DNA of 64,000 bases from Arthrobacter alkaliphilus. GTDB lineage: Bacteria > Actinomycetota > Actinomycetes > Actinomycetales > Micrococcaceae. The stretch is taken from the NCBI RefSeq assembly GCF_021483235.1, contig NZ_JAKEEC010000009.1:60063-124062 (forward strand). The letters run 5' to 3'. Under the pieces are notes generated by a model. The model made no database searches, was not told where the DNA came from, and was given only the letters and a program-made list of their open reading frames with translations. Below, piece after piece: positions 16,567 to 25,253 of the stretch (within the stretch, counting starts at the first letter, position 1; every line of letters starts with the position of its first letter). Both the position numbers and the translations under genes were made by a program.

Positions 16567-16769
16567 CAAGACTCGTTGTCCAAATACTGGCGGTGCCAGA
16601 CCGTTGCCGCACCGTTGTGGGCCGGGAAGACGTGGCCTTCGAAGAACGTGTGCACCACGTGCGGTTCACCTTCAGGGCTCCACTGACCGGACGCGGGGCA
16701 ATGCGAGCCAGTGGACCCCACGGACCCGGCGGTTGTTGCCCGTTCCCTCAGCAGGGCGATGCGCTTCAT
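16566..16769 (-). CDS. Small conserved-looking hypothetical protein
   Basis: A 67-residue protein. After a basic start (MKRIALLRERATTAG) comes GSTGSHCPASGQWSPEG, a Cys-Pro-x-Ser-Gly-x-Trp knuckle, then VHTFFEGHVFPAHNGAATVW. The motif density suggests a conserved small protein rather than a chance frame, but I cannot name a function. It leads a two-gene unit with the gene at 16291. Confidence 0.55.
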   Translation of the reverse strand: MKRIALLRERATTAGSVGSTGSHCPASGQWSPEGEPHVVHTFFEGHVFPAHNGAATVWHRQYLDNES

Positions 16770-16914
16770 CGTTGAATTCCATCCTTGATATCCGAAAAGG
16801 TCTGGATTCAGCGTAAACGCGATTCAAAAGCCGCCCAATGGGCACTTAGACAGAATCACACCAAAGCATTATGCAAGAGCACAGTGACGTGGACCACTTT
16901 TTCCGGAAACGGTC

Positions 16915-17811
16915 TCAGCTTTCGTCCATTGCGTGACGTTCGGACACGTGCGGGCTATCTCCTGCGCCAAACGCCGTTCCGGCGCCAAAGCTGCCCAGCA
17001 ACTTCAAAGCATCGTCCGACGGCGAGCCCGCCTTCGCGGAGTAGACCCGCAGGACTTGGTCCGGGTCCTGCGGCAGTGCCAGGTTCTCGAAGTTCAATTC
17101 GATGTCCCCCACCGTGGGGTGGTGCAGGCGGACTGTTCCTGCCGAACGCGCCGCCACTCGGTGCCCGGCCCACCATTGGCGGAAGTGTTCGCTGTTCACG
17201 GCGAGTTCGCCCACGAGCTGGTTGGCTTGGGGATCGTCGGGGTGCCGGCCGGTATCGGCCCGCAGGGAACCTGCGGCTTCGGCGGCCACCGTCTTCCAGT
17301 CCCGGAACAGTTCGCGTGCCTGGGGATCGAGGATGAGCCAGCGGGTGAGGTTCCGCTCAGCAGGAGGCATCGCCGGGAAATCGGCAAACAGCAGGATCGC
17401 CATGCGATTGGCGCCGAGGACGTCGCTGCGCCGGCCAAGCAGGAGCGCCGGAACGTCGCCCACGGCGTCAAGAAGCTGGCGCAGCGCCGGGCGGACGCGC
17501 GGCGCCGGAGTGGGCGCTTTGGCACTTTCGGCACAGTGCTCCAGGAGGTCCATCATGTGCGCGTGCTCGCTTGGGTCGAGGCGAAGAGCACGCGAAACCG
17601 ATTCAAGCACTGCGCGCGACGGATGGATGTGGCGGCCCTGTTCGAGGCGGGTGTAGTAGTCCGTGCTGACATCGGCCAAGCGGGCAATCTCTTCCCTGCG
17701 CAACCCCGGAACACGGCGCGCCCCGGACGCTTCCGGCAACCCGGCATCCTCCGGGGACATCCGGGCACGCATTGCTTTAAGGAATTTTCCAAACTCGGCA
17801 CTTTGACCCAT
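16915..17811 (-). CDS. XRE-family regulator with MmyB-like ligand domain
   Basis: A 298-residue regulator. The N-terminal helix-turn-helix (RRVPGLRREEIARLADVSTD, then YTRLEQGR) is of the XRE type, and residues about 110-275 form the MmyB-like ligand-binding domain (PF17765) with the signature LLGRRSDVLGANRMA and the later HHPTVGDIELNFENLALP. This architecture is common in actinobacteria, where such genes usually stand next to, and control, an oxidoreductase. Here it diverges from an aldo/keto reductase gene, with a perfect 17-bp palindrome in between. Confidence 0.9.
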   Translation of the reverse strand: MGQSAEFGKFLKAMRARMSPEDAGLPEASGARRVPGLRREEIARLADVSTDYYTRLEQGRHIHPSRAVLESVSRALRLDPSEHAHMMDLLEHCAESAKAPTPAPRVRPALRQLLDAVGDVPALLLGRRSDVLGANRMAILLFADFPAMPPAERNLTRWLILDPQARELFRDWKTVAAEAAGSLRADTGRHPDDPQANQLVGELAVNSEHFRQWWAGHRVAARSAGTVRLHHPTVGDIELNFENLALPQDPDQVLRVYSAKAGSPSDDALKLLGSFGAGTAFGAGDSPHVSERHAMDES

Positions 17812-17856
17812 GTCCCTATTCTTCCCTCCCGCAAGGCCCCCTTTCTACGGCAAAGG

Positions 17857-17873
17857 TAGGACTACGAGTCCTA
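17857..17873. promoter_or_regulatory. Operator for the MmyB-type regulator
   Basis: TAGGACT-ACG-AGTCCTA, a perfect palindrome with 7-bp arms, 46 bases from the regulator start and 104 bases from the aldo/keto reductase start. Its place between the two divergent genes makes it the best candidate site for the regulator. Confidence 0.7.
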
Positions 17874-17976
17874 GGAAAAACAGGGGGCGTCAAAACTGCT
17901 GATTGTTGTCCCGAAAGTGCATAGGCTCGAAAAAGCCAGTCAAACAAGCAAACCACCAGCGACCAAAGGGACCGAC

Positions 17977-18822
17977 ATGTCCAACGCTCAGAATTCAACC
18001 GTTCCCGGGCTCGTCCTGAACAACTCGGTAACCATCCCGCAGCTCGGCTTCGGCGTCTTCCAGGTCCCGCCTGCCGAGACCCAGAAGGCCGTGGAGGACG
18101 CCCTCGAGGCCGGTTACCGGCACATCGACACCGCTGCGGCATACCGGAACGAATCCGGCGTCGGGGCGGCACTCAAGGCCTCCGGCATCGTCCGGGAGGA
18201 ACTGTTCATCACCACCAAGCTCCGCAACGGCGAACAGGGCTCGGCCGCGGCGGCCTTCGACAACAGCCGCCGCGAACTCGGCCTCGACGTGATCGACCTC
18301 TACCTGATCCACTGGCCCGTGCCATCCCAAGGCCTCTTCGTGGACGCGTGGAAGGTGCTTGAAAAGATCCACGCCGACGGCGGCGCCCGGGCTATCGGCG
18401 TCTCCAACTTCCTGCCGGACCACCTCGACACCCTCCTGGCGTCGGCCGACGTCGTGCCGGCCGTCAACCAGATCGAACTGCACCCGACCTTCCAACAGCG
18501 GGAGCTGGCGGCGAAGAGCCGCTCGCACGGAATCGCCGTCGAGGCCTACAGCCCCCTCGGACAGGGAGCGGACCTTGAGTCGGAAACGGTCACCGGACTT
18601 GCCGAAAAGCACGGCGCCACCCCGGCGCAGATTGTGCTGGCCTGGCACCTCGGAACCGGCAACATCGTCATCCCCAAGTCGGTCCGCCCCGAGCGGATCC
18701 GGGAGAACCTGGCGGCGGCGTCGCTGCAGCTCACCCCGGACGAACTGGCGGCTATCACAGCGCTCGACGCCGGTGGCCGCATCGGCGCCGATCCCGCCGT
18801 CGCGTCCTTCAGCCAGATGTAG
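17977..18822 (+). CDS. Aldo/keto reductase (AKR5-like)
   Basis: A 281-residue NADPH-dependent reductase with the barrel fold. GYRHIDTAAAYRNESGVG holds the catalytic Asp and Tyr, ITTKLRN the Lys, and LYLIHWPVP the His; the NADP-binding end has IVIPKSVRPERIRENL. Members close to this type reduce 2,5-diketo-gluconate, methylglyoxal or other carbonyls. It is the first of three reductases in this stretch and the likely main target of the divergent MmyB-type regulator. Confidence 0.92.
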   Translation: MSNAQNSTVPGLVLNNSVTIPQLGFGVFQVPPAETQKAVEDALEAGYRHIDTAAAYRNESGVGAALKASGIVREELFITTKLRNGEQGSAAAAFDNSRRELGLDVIDLYLIHWPVPSQGLFVDAWKVLEKIHADGGARAIGVSNFLPDHLDTLLASADVVPAVNQIELHPTFQQRELAAKSRSHGIAVEAYSPLGQGADLESETVTGLAEKHGATPAQIVLAWHLGTGNIVIPKSVRPERIRENLAAASLQLTPDELAAITALDAGGRIGADPAVASFSQM

Positions 18823-18848
18823 AACAGACAGCGTAAGGAACACACCCC

Positions 18849-19820
18849 ATGCAATACACCCACCTCGGCCGCTCAGGCCTCAGCGTCTCGCGCTTGTGCC
18901 TCGGCACCATGAACTTCGGCCCGCAGACGGAAGAATCCGCCGCCCACTCCATCATGGATTCCGCCCTGGAATCCGGCATCAACTTCTTCGACACCGCCAA
19001 CGTCTACGGCGGCAAGGACCATCGGGGCTGGACGGAGGAAATCCTGGGCCGCTGGTTTGCCAGGGGCGGCGAGCGCCGCGAACGCGTGGTCCTGGCCACC
19101 AAGCTCTACGGCACCATGACTGAGCGACCTAACGAGTCCAAGCTCTCCGCACTCAACATCCGTCGTGCCTTGGACGCGAGCCTGAAGCGCCTGCAGACCG
19201 ACTACATCGACATCTACCAGTTCCACCACGTGGACCGGAACACGCCGTGGGACGAGATTTGGCAGGCCATCGAGGTCGCGGTCCAGCAAGGCAAGATCCT
19301 CTACTCCGGAAGCAGCAACTTCGCCGGCTGGCACATCGCCCAGGCCCAGGAAGCGGCGGCGCGGCGCAACTACAACGGACTAGTAAGCGAGCAGTCCATC
19401 TACAACCTGATTACCCGGAATGTCGAACTGGAAGTCATCCCGGCCGCCCAACAGTACGGCCTCGGGATCATCCCATGGTCGCCGCTCCACGGCGGGCTTT
19501 TGGGCGGGGTGCTGAAGAAAGAGCGCGAAGGCGTCCGTCGCCTTGAAGGCCGCGCGGCCGAGACTTTGAAGAAGCATGAAGACCAGATCCGCCAGTACGA
19601 GGACCTTGCCGACGACCTTGGCCAGGAGCCCGGCGACGTGGCACTGGCTTGGTTGCTGCACCAGCCGGCGGTGACCGCGCCGATCGTGGGACCGCGCACC
19701 CAGGAGCAGTTGGACGCCGCCATCAGGGCTTTGGATGTGACCCTCGACGCCGACGCCCTCAAGCGGCTCGACGACATCTTCCCCGGCCACCGGACCGCGC
19801 CGGAAGACTACGCGTGGTGA
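18849..19820 (+). CDS. Aldo/keto reductase (YghZ/Kv-beta-like)
   Basis: A 323-residue reductase of the other large branch of the superfamily. The opening LGRSGLSVSRLCLGTMNFG and FDTANVYGG (catalytic Asp and Tyr) are typical, with LATKLYG (Lys) and IYQFHHVD (His). It follows the first reductase by 26 bases and overlaps the next gene (GTGA), so it belongs to the same operon. Substrate unknown. Confidence 0.92.
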   Translation: MQYTHLGRSGLSVSRLCLGTMNFGPQTEESAAHSIMDSALESGINFFDTANVYGGKDHRGWTEEILGRWFARGGERRERVVLATKLYGTMTERPNESKLSALNIRRALDASLKRLQTDYIDIYQFHHVDRNTPWDEIWQAIEVAVQQGKILYSGSSNFAGWHIAQAQEAAARRNYNGLVSEQSIYNLITRNVELEVIPAAQQYGLGIIPWSPLHGGLLGGVLKKEREGVRRLEGRAAETLKKHEDQIRQYEDLADDLGQEPGDVALAWLLHQPAVTAPIVGPRTQEQLDAAIRALDVTLDADALKRLDDIFPGHRTAPEDYAW

Positions 19821-20821
19821 CGTCGGCGCCTTTGCGCCTGCTGTTCATCGGCGGGACCGGGACCATCAGCGCGGCGGCGGCGGAGCGCGCAATCGCGCTG
19901 GGTCACCGGCTCACGATGCTCAACCGCGGACTCAGCTCGGAAAGGCCGGCCCCTCCCGGCACGGAGTTGCTCCAGGCGGATATCCGCAACCCGGCCGAGG
20001 TGGCGGAGGTACTGAAAGGCCGCGAGTTCGACGTCGTCGCGGACTTCATCTCCTTCACGCCGGACCACGTAGCCACGGCGGTGGAGCTGTTCCGCGGCCG
20101 GACCGGCCAGTACGTCTTCATCAGTTCGGCTTCGGCCTATCAAAAGCCGCCCGCGCACTTGCCGATCCTCGAGTCGACCCCGCTGAGAAACCCGTTTTGG
20201 AAGTACTCGCAGGACAAGATCGCGTGCGAGGACTCCCTCATGCAGGCGTACCGCAACGAGGGATTCCCGGTGACCATCGTCCGGCCGTCGCACACTTACG
20301 ACCGTACGCGGATCGCCTTGCTGGGCGGCTGGACTGACATCCACCGCATGCGGGAAGGCCTGCCTGTGATCGTCCACGGCGACGGTACGTCGCTATGGAC
20401 CCTCACGCACACGGATGATTTTGCGGTTGCTTTCGTTGGCCTCCTCGGGCGTCCGCAGGCTGTGGGTGAGAGCTACACCATCACCTCGGACGAAGCACTC
20501 CCCTGGGACCAGGTCTACCGCCTCTTCGCAACGGCGGCAGGGGTACCGGCACCCGAACTGGTGCACATCGCTTCTGAGACCATCGCCGCGCACTCCCCCG
20601 AACTTGGCCCTGGCCTTCTCGGGGACAGGTCCCACTCCGTGGTCTTCGACAACACCAAGGTCAAAACACTGGTGCCTTGGTACCGGGCAGAAATCCCGTT
20701 CGCCGCAGGGGCCCGGGAGATCGTCCGGTGGCATGATGAACATCCAGGCATTAAGCACGTGAACCAGGACTTCATGAAACTCAGCGATCAACTGGTCCAA
20801 TGGGCACGGAGGCCGATCTAG
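19817..20821 (+). CDS. NAD-dependent epimerase/dehydratase-like protein (atypical SDR)
   Basis: A 334-residue extended-SDR protein. The glycine-rich motif appears as LLFIGGTGTISAAAAERA and the later segment YVFISSASAYQKP includes the serine and tyrosine region of the fold, though the usual YxxxK is replaced by KYSQDKIACE. The C-terminal part (THTDDFAVAFVGLLG) matches the NAD-epimerase tail. The start is GTG 19817, which overlaps the stop of the preceding reductase. Proteins like this occur in operons for sugar modification; this one probably acts on a sugar handled by the adjacent reductases and lactonase. Confidence 0.85.
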   Translation: MTSAPLRLLFIGGTGTISAAAAERAIALGHRLTMLNRGLSSERPAPPGTELLQADIRNPAEVAEVLKGREFDVVADFISFTPDHVATAVELFRGRTGQYVFISSASAYQKPPAHLPILESTPLRNPFWKYSQDKIACEDSLMQAYRNEGFPVTIVRPSHTYDRTRIALLGGWTDIHRMREGLPVIVHGDGTSLWTLTHTDDFAVAFVGLLGRPQAVGESYTITSDEALPWDQVYRLFATAAGVPAPELVHIASETIAAHSPELGPGLLGDRSHSVVFDNTKVKTLVPWYRAEIPFAAGAREIVRWHDEHPGIKHVNQDFMKLSDQLVQWARRPI

Positions 20822-20841
20822 CGAACTGAAAGGACAGGACC

Positions 20842-21672
20842 ATGGCACCCGCTCCTACCGTTAGGCTCAACGACGGCAACGCCATTCCGCAAATCGGCCT
20901 CGGCACGTGGCCGCTCGACGACGCCCAGGTCGCCGCGGCGGTGGTGTCCGCCGTCGAACTTGGCTACCGGCACGTCGACACGGCGTACCGCTACGGTAAC
21001 GAGGCCGGCGTCGGGCAAGGCGTGCGGGACTGTGGCATCCCGCGCGAGGAACTCTTCATCACCACCAAGCTGGACGGAACCTACCAAGGCCGCGATCGCG
21101 CCGTCGAGGGGCTTGAGGGATGCCTCAAGCGGCTCGGACTGGACTACGTGGACCTTTTGTTGATCCACTGGCCGCTCCCCCAACGGAATGAATTCGTGGC
21201 CACTTGGGAGACTTTCGAGCGCCTCCAGACTGAGGGGAAAGCGCGTTCGATCGGCGTGTCCAACTTCAAGCCCACGCACCTTGAGCGGCTCCTCAAGGAA
21301 ACATCGGTGGTGCCGGCCGTCAACCAGATCCAGGTCTCGCCGTCCATCACGCGGATCGATGAGCGTGCATTCAACAGCAGCCACGGCATTGCCACAGAGT
21401 CGTACAGTCCGTTGGGTGCCGGCAGTGATCTCCTGAACGCGCCGGTCTTGTCCGCGATCGGGAAGAAACACGGAAAGACTCCTGGACAGGTGGTACTGCG
21501 CTGGCACATCCAGGAGGGGCTCGTCGCCATCCCGAAGTCCGCAAACCCGCAGCGCATGAAGGAGAACCTGGACGTTTTCGACTTCACGTTGGATCACGAC
21601 GATCTGTCCGCGATAGCCACTTTGGACGCCGGTGCCGACGCGGGAGTCGACTCGGACGTTCAGGGACACTGA
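20842..21672 (+). CDS. Aldo/keto reductase (2,5-diketo-gluconate reductase-like)
   Basis: A 276-residue reductase of the same branch as the gene at 17977, sharing the layout GYRHVDTAYRYGNEAGVG (Asp, Tyr), ITTKLDG (Lys) and LLLIHWPLP (His), with a normal NADP loop (VAIPKSANPQRMKENL). A ribosome site stands just after the preceding stop at 20821. It is followed four bases later by the lactonase gene. A reductase and a lactonase together fit stepwise interconversion of an aldose, its lactone and the acid. Confidence 0.92.
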   Translation: MAPAPTVRLNDGNAIPQIGLGTWPLDDAQVAAAVVSAVELGYRHVDTAYRYGNEAGVGQGVRDCGIPREELFITTKLDGTYQGRDRAVEGLEGCLKRLGLDYVDLLLIHWPLPQRNEFVATWETFERLQTEGKARSIGVSNFKPTHLERLLKETSVVPAVNQIQVSPSITRIDERAFNSSHGIATESYSPLGAGSDLLNAPVLSAIGKKHGKTPGQVVLRWHIQEGLVAIPKSANPQRMKENLDVFDFTLDHDDLSAIATLDAGADAGVDSDVQGH

Positions 21673-21676
21673 AAGC

Positions 21677-22747
21677 ATGGCAGAGGACACCGACGGAACG
21701 CTGATCTGGTTGGGCTCATACACGGCGGACAGCGACGGGCACGGAGCGGGCATCGGTGCCATTGCCGCCCGGGCAGATGGAAGCCTGGATTGGCTGGGCA
21801 CCGCGGTCCAAGCGCCGTCGCCGTCGTTCCTTGCCGTCCATCCGACGCTGCCCGTGGTCTATGCGGTGGCCGAGGCCGCGCAGACGGTCCGGGCATACCG
21901 GCGGACTGGACCGTTCGGCCTTGAGCCGCTCGGCGGGGCCTGGCCGGCCGGAGCCGCGGCCTGCCACGTCGCCGTCGACCCTTCCGCCCGCTTCATCGTG
22001 GTCAACTGTTGGGGCGACGGGAACGTGCTGCTCTACGGCCTCGACGACGACGGCGGCATCATCTCGCGCTTTGCCGCGCCACCCGCGAAGGACCCCCACG
22101 CCGGCGTCGACGGAGCCGTCGACGTCGCTACCGGCGGTCCGCGGGTGAGCAGGGCCCACGCAAGCCTCATGCTCGAGGACGGCCGGGTCATGACCACGGA
22201 CCTCGGCTTCGACCTCGTACGGGTGTGGAACTACTTCCCGGACACAGGGCTGCTTCCCGACCACCAAGTCGCGCTCCCCCTGGGCAGCGGCCCGCGGCAC
22301 TTGGTCCAGCACCCCACCGCCGACGCGGTCTTCGTGGCAACCGAATACTCCATCGAAGTGGCGGTGCTCCTGCCCGGCGCGGACGGCCGCTTTGTCCTCC
22401 ACCATCGCGGTCCCGCGACTGCCGGCGGAGCCGCCGACGGCGACGCCGCAGCGGAGATCGCGCTGTCCCCGGACAACCGCTTCGTCTACACGGGGATCCG
22501 AGGCTCCAACCGGATCTCCGTATTGGCCGTCGAAGGTAGCGGAACCCGGCTCCGTGCCGTTGCTGACGTGCCCAGCGGAGGAGACTGGCCCCGCCACCAC
22601 CTGGTCCGCGACGGCTGGCTCCACGTGGCGCACGAGCGTTCCAACCAAGTCACCACGTTCGCCCTGGACCGTGCCACGGGCATCCCGGGCGTGGTCCGCG
22701 AGCAGCTGGCCACGGGCTCGCCCACGGCTTTGGTCCTGGCTACCTAG
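21677..22747 (+). CDS. Lactonase family protein (6-phosphogluconolactonase-like beta-propeller)
   Basis: A 356-residue seven-bladed beta-propeller of the lactonase family (PF10282; Pgl of E. coli is a member), which opens sugar lactones. Typical phrases are FLAVHPTLPVVYAVAE, CHVAVDPSARFIVVNCWGDG and ALSPDNRFVYTGIRGSN. No signal peptide, so cytoplasmic. It ends the reductase operon. Its stop and the stop of the convergent malQ gene share the bases CTAG (22744-22747). Confidence 0.88.
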   Translation: MAEDTDGTLIWLGSYTADSDGHGAGIGAIAARADGSLDWLGTAVQAPSPSFLAVHPTLPVVYAVAEAAQTVRAYRRTGPFGLEPLGGAWPAGAAACHVAVDPSARFIVVNCWGDGNVLLYGLDDDGGIISRFAAPPAKDPHAGVDGAVDVATGGPRVSRAHASLMLEDGRVMTTDLGFDLVRVWNYFPDTGLLPDHQVALPLGSGPRHLVQHPTADAVFVATEYSIEVAVLLPGADGRFVLHHRGPATAGGAADGDAAAEIALSPDNRFVYTGIRGSNRISVLAVEGSGTRLRAVADVPSGGDWPRHHLVRDGWLHVAHERSNQVTTFALDRATGIPGVVREQLATGSPTALVLAT

Positions 22748-24936
22748 CCGCGGACAGCCTCATCCACTGCCGCAAGCAACGAGTTGAACCGAGGGTTCGC
22801 GTCGAGGTCGTCGATGAGCACGGCGCGTCCGCGGTCGTCGGCCAGAGGTACTTGCCAGTTGGGGTATACGTCCGAAGTCGTTCCCGGCTGGTTCTGCACG
22901 CGCCGTTCCCCCACGGCATCCACCAACGCGACGCCCAGCAGGACCGACGGCGCGAGGGCCAGCAGCCGATGCAGCGCCTCGATGACCTGCTCCTCGCCAA
23001 GCGCTTGTCCGTCGGCCGGCAGCAGGCCCCGTTCCCGCAGCAAGGCCATCATTTTGTCCAGGCCGGCCTCGTGCTCGGCTCGTTCCTCGGCTACGCTCCG
23101 TTCGAGCAAGCCCAGTCGGCTGCGGAGTTCCACGTGATCGCCGGCGAGATACCCCGCGGTCGGCGGGAGGTCATGGGTGTTGACGCTCGCGAGGGCCTGC
23201 GTTCGGTAGCGTTCAGGCGGCAGGGGCGAGTCGCCGTCGTACTCGAACCAGAGAATGGACGTGCCCAGGATGCCGCGCGCGGCAAGGTAGTCCCGCACCC
23301 ACGGCTCGAAGACGCCCAAGTCTTCACCGATTACCACCGCTCCCGCGCGGTGCGCCTCCAAGGCGAGGATGCCGATGAGGGCCTCGTGGTCGTAGCGGAC
23401 ATAGGCGCCGTCGCGGGCGGAGTTGCCGGCGGGCACCCACCACAAGCGGAAGAGCCCCAGGATGTGGTCCACGCGGATTCCGCCGGCATGGCGGAGGACG
23501 GTGGAGAGCATCGCGCGCAAGGGCGCGTAGCCCGCTTCGGCCAAACGGATCGGGTGCCACGGCGGCTGGTTCCAGTTCTGGCCGAGCTGGTTGTACATGT
23601 CCGGCGGTGCGCCAACGCTGACACCCGGCGCGAAGCTGCTGCGCAGGGTCCATGCGTCTGCGCTGCTCAGGTCCGCCCCGACGGCGAGATCGTGCACCAC
23701 TCCCAAGCGCATGCCAGACCGCTTTGCCGCGGCCTGGGCTGACTCGAGCTGCTCATCGCAGATCCACTGGAGCCACCGGTGGAAACCGATCCGATCGGCC
23801 AATGCCTGGCGCATCGATTCAACAATCGGCGAACCGAGGGTGGTCCCGGGGTCCTGCCAGAAGCGGTCCTCCGGCGAGCGGTCCTCACGGATCGCGCACC
23901 AAAGAGCGAAGTCATCCAGTCCCGGGCCGGACTCGCGGCAGAACTCCTCGAAGGCGCGTTGCCGGGCCGGAGAAAGCTTGACGGTATGAAGGAGTTCCAA
24001 GGCGGCAAGCTTGGCGGCAAAGATCTGATCCCGGTCCAGCCGTTCCGCATCCCTGTTGAGCGCGTGGACGTGATCCAAGAGCCGATCCACCGTGGCGCGT
24101 TTCCGTGGCTTTAGATATGCCAACTCGGGAATATCTTCTACCCGGATGTAGAGGGGGTTGAAGAATCGCCTGGAGGACGGAGAATACGGCGATGCTTGGA
24201 CCGGAGGCACCGGATCTGCGGCGTGCAGGGGGTTCACGAGGATGTAGTCAGCCCCGCGAGCGCCGGTCAATGCGGCCAAGTCGGCCAAATCCGCGAAATC
24301 TCCAATGCCCCAAGAGCGCTTCGAGCGAACGGAGTACAGCTGCGTGGCAAGTCCCCAGCCCCGCCGTTCCTCGAGCTGCGATGCCGTCTGCAACTTGGCT
24401 GGAACCACTGCGAGGGCGGCGGTGGCCGACACGCCGTCGGACTCGGCCGTGAGCGAGTGCCAGCCGAGCGGCAACCCGGCGGGCACCTCGAACGTGGCAC
24501 GGCCTGTGGGCACTCCGTCCACCTCGCGCGGCGGTTCCCAGTCCTCCTGTTGAACCGCGGCACGTTCCGTTCCGTCCTCGAGTGAAATGGTCAGGCGGAC
24601 GGGCGAACCGTCGCGGACGTGGACGTGCACAGCCGTCGCAGTCCCCTCCTGGACGACGACGGCGGGTGGCAGCATCCGCCGCCACGGCGCCACTTCCGCT
24701 TCCGCGAGCGCCGCCTCGATCTGTTCGTTGGAATGCGCGGCAACTCCGAGGGCACCAAGTACCTGGATCAATGTGGCGGGTGAAACGTCGTGTTGCAGCC
24801 CATCCCAGCCATTGAACGATGTCCCGACGCCATGGACATCCGCGAGCCGGTGAAGCAGATCCTCGTCAATGGCGGAGTCCAAAGTGGATGGAATCGCCGT
24901 GGTGTAGGTGTCCTGCTGGATGGGAGTGTTGGTCAT
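22744..24936 (-). CDS. malQ: 4-alpha-glucanotransferase (amylomaltase)
   Basis: A 730-residue GH77 enzyme that moves glucan chains between maltodextrins. The catalytic segment GIRVDHILGLFRLWWVP holds the nucleophile Asp, VIGEDLGVFEPWVRDYL the acid Glu, and SVNTHDLPPTAGYLAG the transition-state Asp. The N-terminal 150 residues form the beta-sandwich extension of actinobacterial MalQ. The length is usual for this type. The start is the ATG at 24936 with GAGG six bases before it. It stands alone; no other maltose genes are in the window. Confidence 0.93.
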   Translation of the reverse strand: MTNTPIQQDTYTTAIPSTLDSAIDEDLLHRLADVHGVGTSFNGWDGLQHDVSPATLIQVLGALGVAAHSNEQIEAALAEAEVAPWRRMLPPAVVVQEGTATAVHVHVRDGSPVRLTISLEDGTERAAVQQEDWEPPREVDGVPTGRATFEVPAGLPLGWHSLTAESDGVSATAALAVVPAKLQTASQLEERRGWGLATQLYSVRSKRSWGIGDFADLADLAALTGARGADYILVNPLHAADPVPPVQASPYSPSSRRFFNPLYIRVEDIPELAYLKPRKRATVDRLLDHVHALNRDAERLDRDQIFAAKLAALELLHTVKLSPARQRAFEEFCRESGPGLDDFALWCAIREDRSPEDRFWQDPGTTLGSPIVESMRQALADRIGFHRWLQWICDEQLESAQAAAKRSGMRLGVVHDLAVGADLSSADAWTLRSSFAPGVSVGAPPDMYNQLGQNWNQPPWHPIRLAEAGYAPLRAMLSTVLRHAGGIRVDHILGLFRLWWVPAGNSARDGAYVRYDHEALIGILALEAHRAGAVVIGEDLGVFEPWVRDYLAARGILGTSILWFEYDGDSPLPPERYRTQALASVNTHDLPPTAGYLAGDHVELRSRLGLLERSVAEERAEHEAGLDKMMALLRERGLLPADGQALGEEQVIEALHRLLALAPSVLLGVALVDAVGERRVQNQPGTTSDVYPNWQVPLADDRGRAVLIDDLDANPRFNSLLAAVDEAVRG

Positions 24937-25078
24937 GTCCGCCTCGTCTGCGATGTGATTCGTCCGAAGGTGCATACCGCCCCGCATCCAACTCGAGCGA
25001 GGCAACTGGTTCCGATTATTGCAGGGGGGTGGTGGCCGGCCCAGTTATTTCCGTCAGCATGACGCCCCAAACCCGGGA

Positions 25079-25222
25079 ACGCCTGCTCACATACAGACGC
25101 CTAAACCGAAACGCCCGGTCACAACCAACCACCCAAACCCAAACCCCCGGTCACATACGGGCGCCCAAACTGGAACCCCCACTCACGTATGGGCGCCCAA
25201 ACCCAAACGCCCGGTCACGTAC
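25079..25222. repeat. 32-bp-period tandem array, ACGCCCGGTCAC core (array 2)
   Basis: The conserved TCAC tetramer recurs at 25087, 25119, 25151, 25183 and 25215, exactly 32 bases apart each time. The best-kept unit reads ACGCCCGGTCAC followed by about 20 bases with ATACGGGCGCCCAAACCC. It occupies the 317 bases between malQ and the PHP gene, which are divergent, so this array lies upstream of two genes. Confidence 0.85.
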
Positions 25223-25253
25223 ATAGGGGCGCGGCGTGGTACATGATTGAGCC

